6,025 nucleotides of DNA from an uncultured Collinsella sp. (GTDB lineage: Bacteria; Actinomycetota; Coriobacteriia; Coriobacteriales; Coriobacteriaceae). The DNA lies in contig USOF01000088.1 in assembly GCA_900556285.1 (NCBI GenBank), positions 1 through 6,025 on the forward strand, given 5' to 3'. Shown here piece by piece: positions 6,004 through 6,025 of this stretch. Position 1 is the first letter of the stretch; every line of letters begins with the position of its first letter. The translations under genes were made by a program, and so were the position numbers. A model generated the notes under the pieces. That model was not told where the DNA came from and did no database searches. It saw only the letters and a list, made by a program, of their open reading frames with translations.

Positions 6004-6025
6004 AACGAGGGTATGGGGACTCGTT
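6004..6025. repeat. Small inverted repeat at the right edge
   Basis: AACGAG (6004-6009) and CTCGTT (6020-6025) are exact inverted arms with a ten-base loop. The window ends at the outer arm, so the stem may be longer. It may belong to a terminator of the gene upstream of hisS, but this cannot be judged from what is visible. Confidence 0.3.

Noticed and set aside
5926..6025. Possible T-box riboswitch before hisS
   Set aside because: The predicted leader from the TATAAT box is about 36 bases, too short, and no T-box core sequence was seen.

Overview
The window carries three protein genes, all on the minus strand. In transcription order they are hisS (histidyl-tRNA synthetase), ppc (phosphoenolpyruvate carboxylase) and the first 223 codons of larA (nickel-pincer lactate racemase), which runs off the left edge. 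The coding DNA is GC-rich, with strong G/C third positions and long antisense shadow frames. The protein style suggests a high-GC Actinomycetota of the Coriobacteriia, perhaps Collinsella or a relative from an animal gut. That assignment is an inference from composition and sequence style, not the result of a search.

Right side (4606-6025): hisS has a clear TATAAT -10 box, a short leader and a good ribosome binding site. It ends in a hairpin whose imperfect pairs become G-U wobbles only in the minus-strand RNA, as expected for its terminator. The 246-base gap that follows holds the ppc promoter, with a second TATAAT box, three related GAAATAC-type motifs and two stacked Shine-Dalgarno sequences.

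Middle (1535-4348): ppc is complete and has every expected catalytic and allosteric motif. It makes oxaloacetate from PEP and bicarbonate.

Left side (670-1534): this is an 865-base stretch with no convincing gene, which is long for such a compact layout. It is not empty. Going leftward from ppc it contains (i) a 127-base inverted repeat with perfect 29-base outer arms around a strong terminator-like hairpin, (ii) a 273-base imperfect inverted-repeat element with four conserved blocks in each arm, (iii) an AT-rich dyad with two near-identical direct repeats 21 bases apart, and (iv) a G-U-rich hairpin with a T-run upstream of larA. No defined mobile element or RNA family was recognised here.

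Left edge (1-669): larA encodes the N-terminal half of lactate racemase. From the proposed TTG start, its active-site residues fall at exactly the numbers known for the Lactobacillus plantarum enzyme. ppc and larA both bear on fermentative carbon flow around PEP, oxaloacetate, pyruvate and lactate. The long gap and the hairpins suggest separate transcription units rather than one operon.
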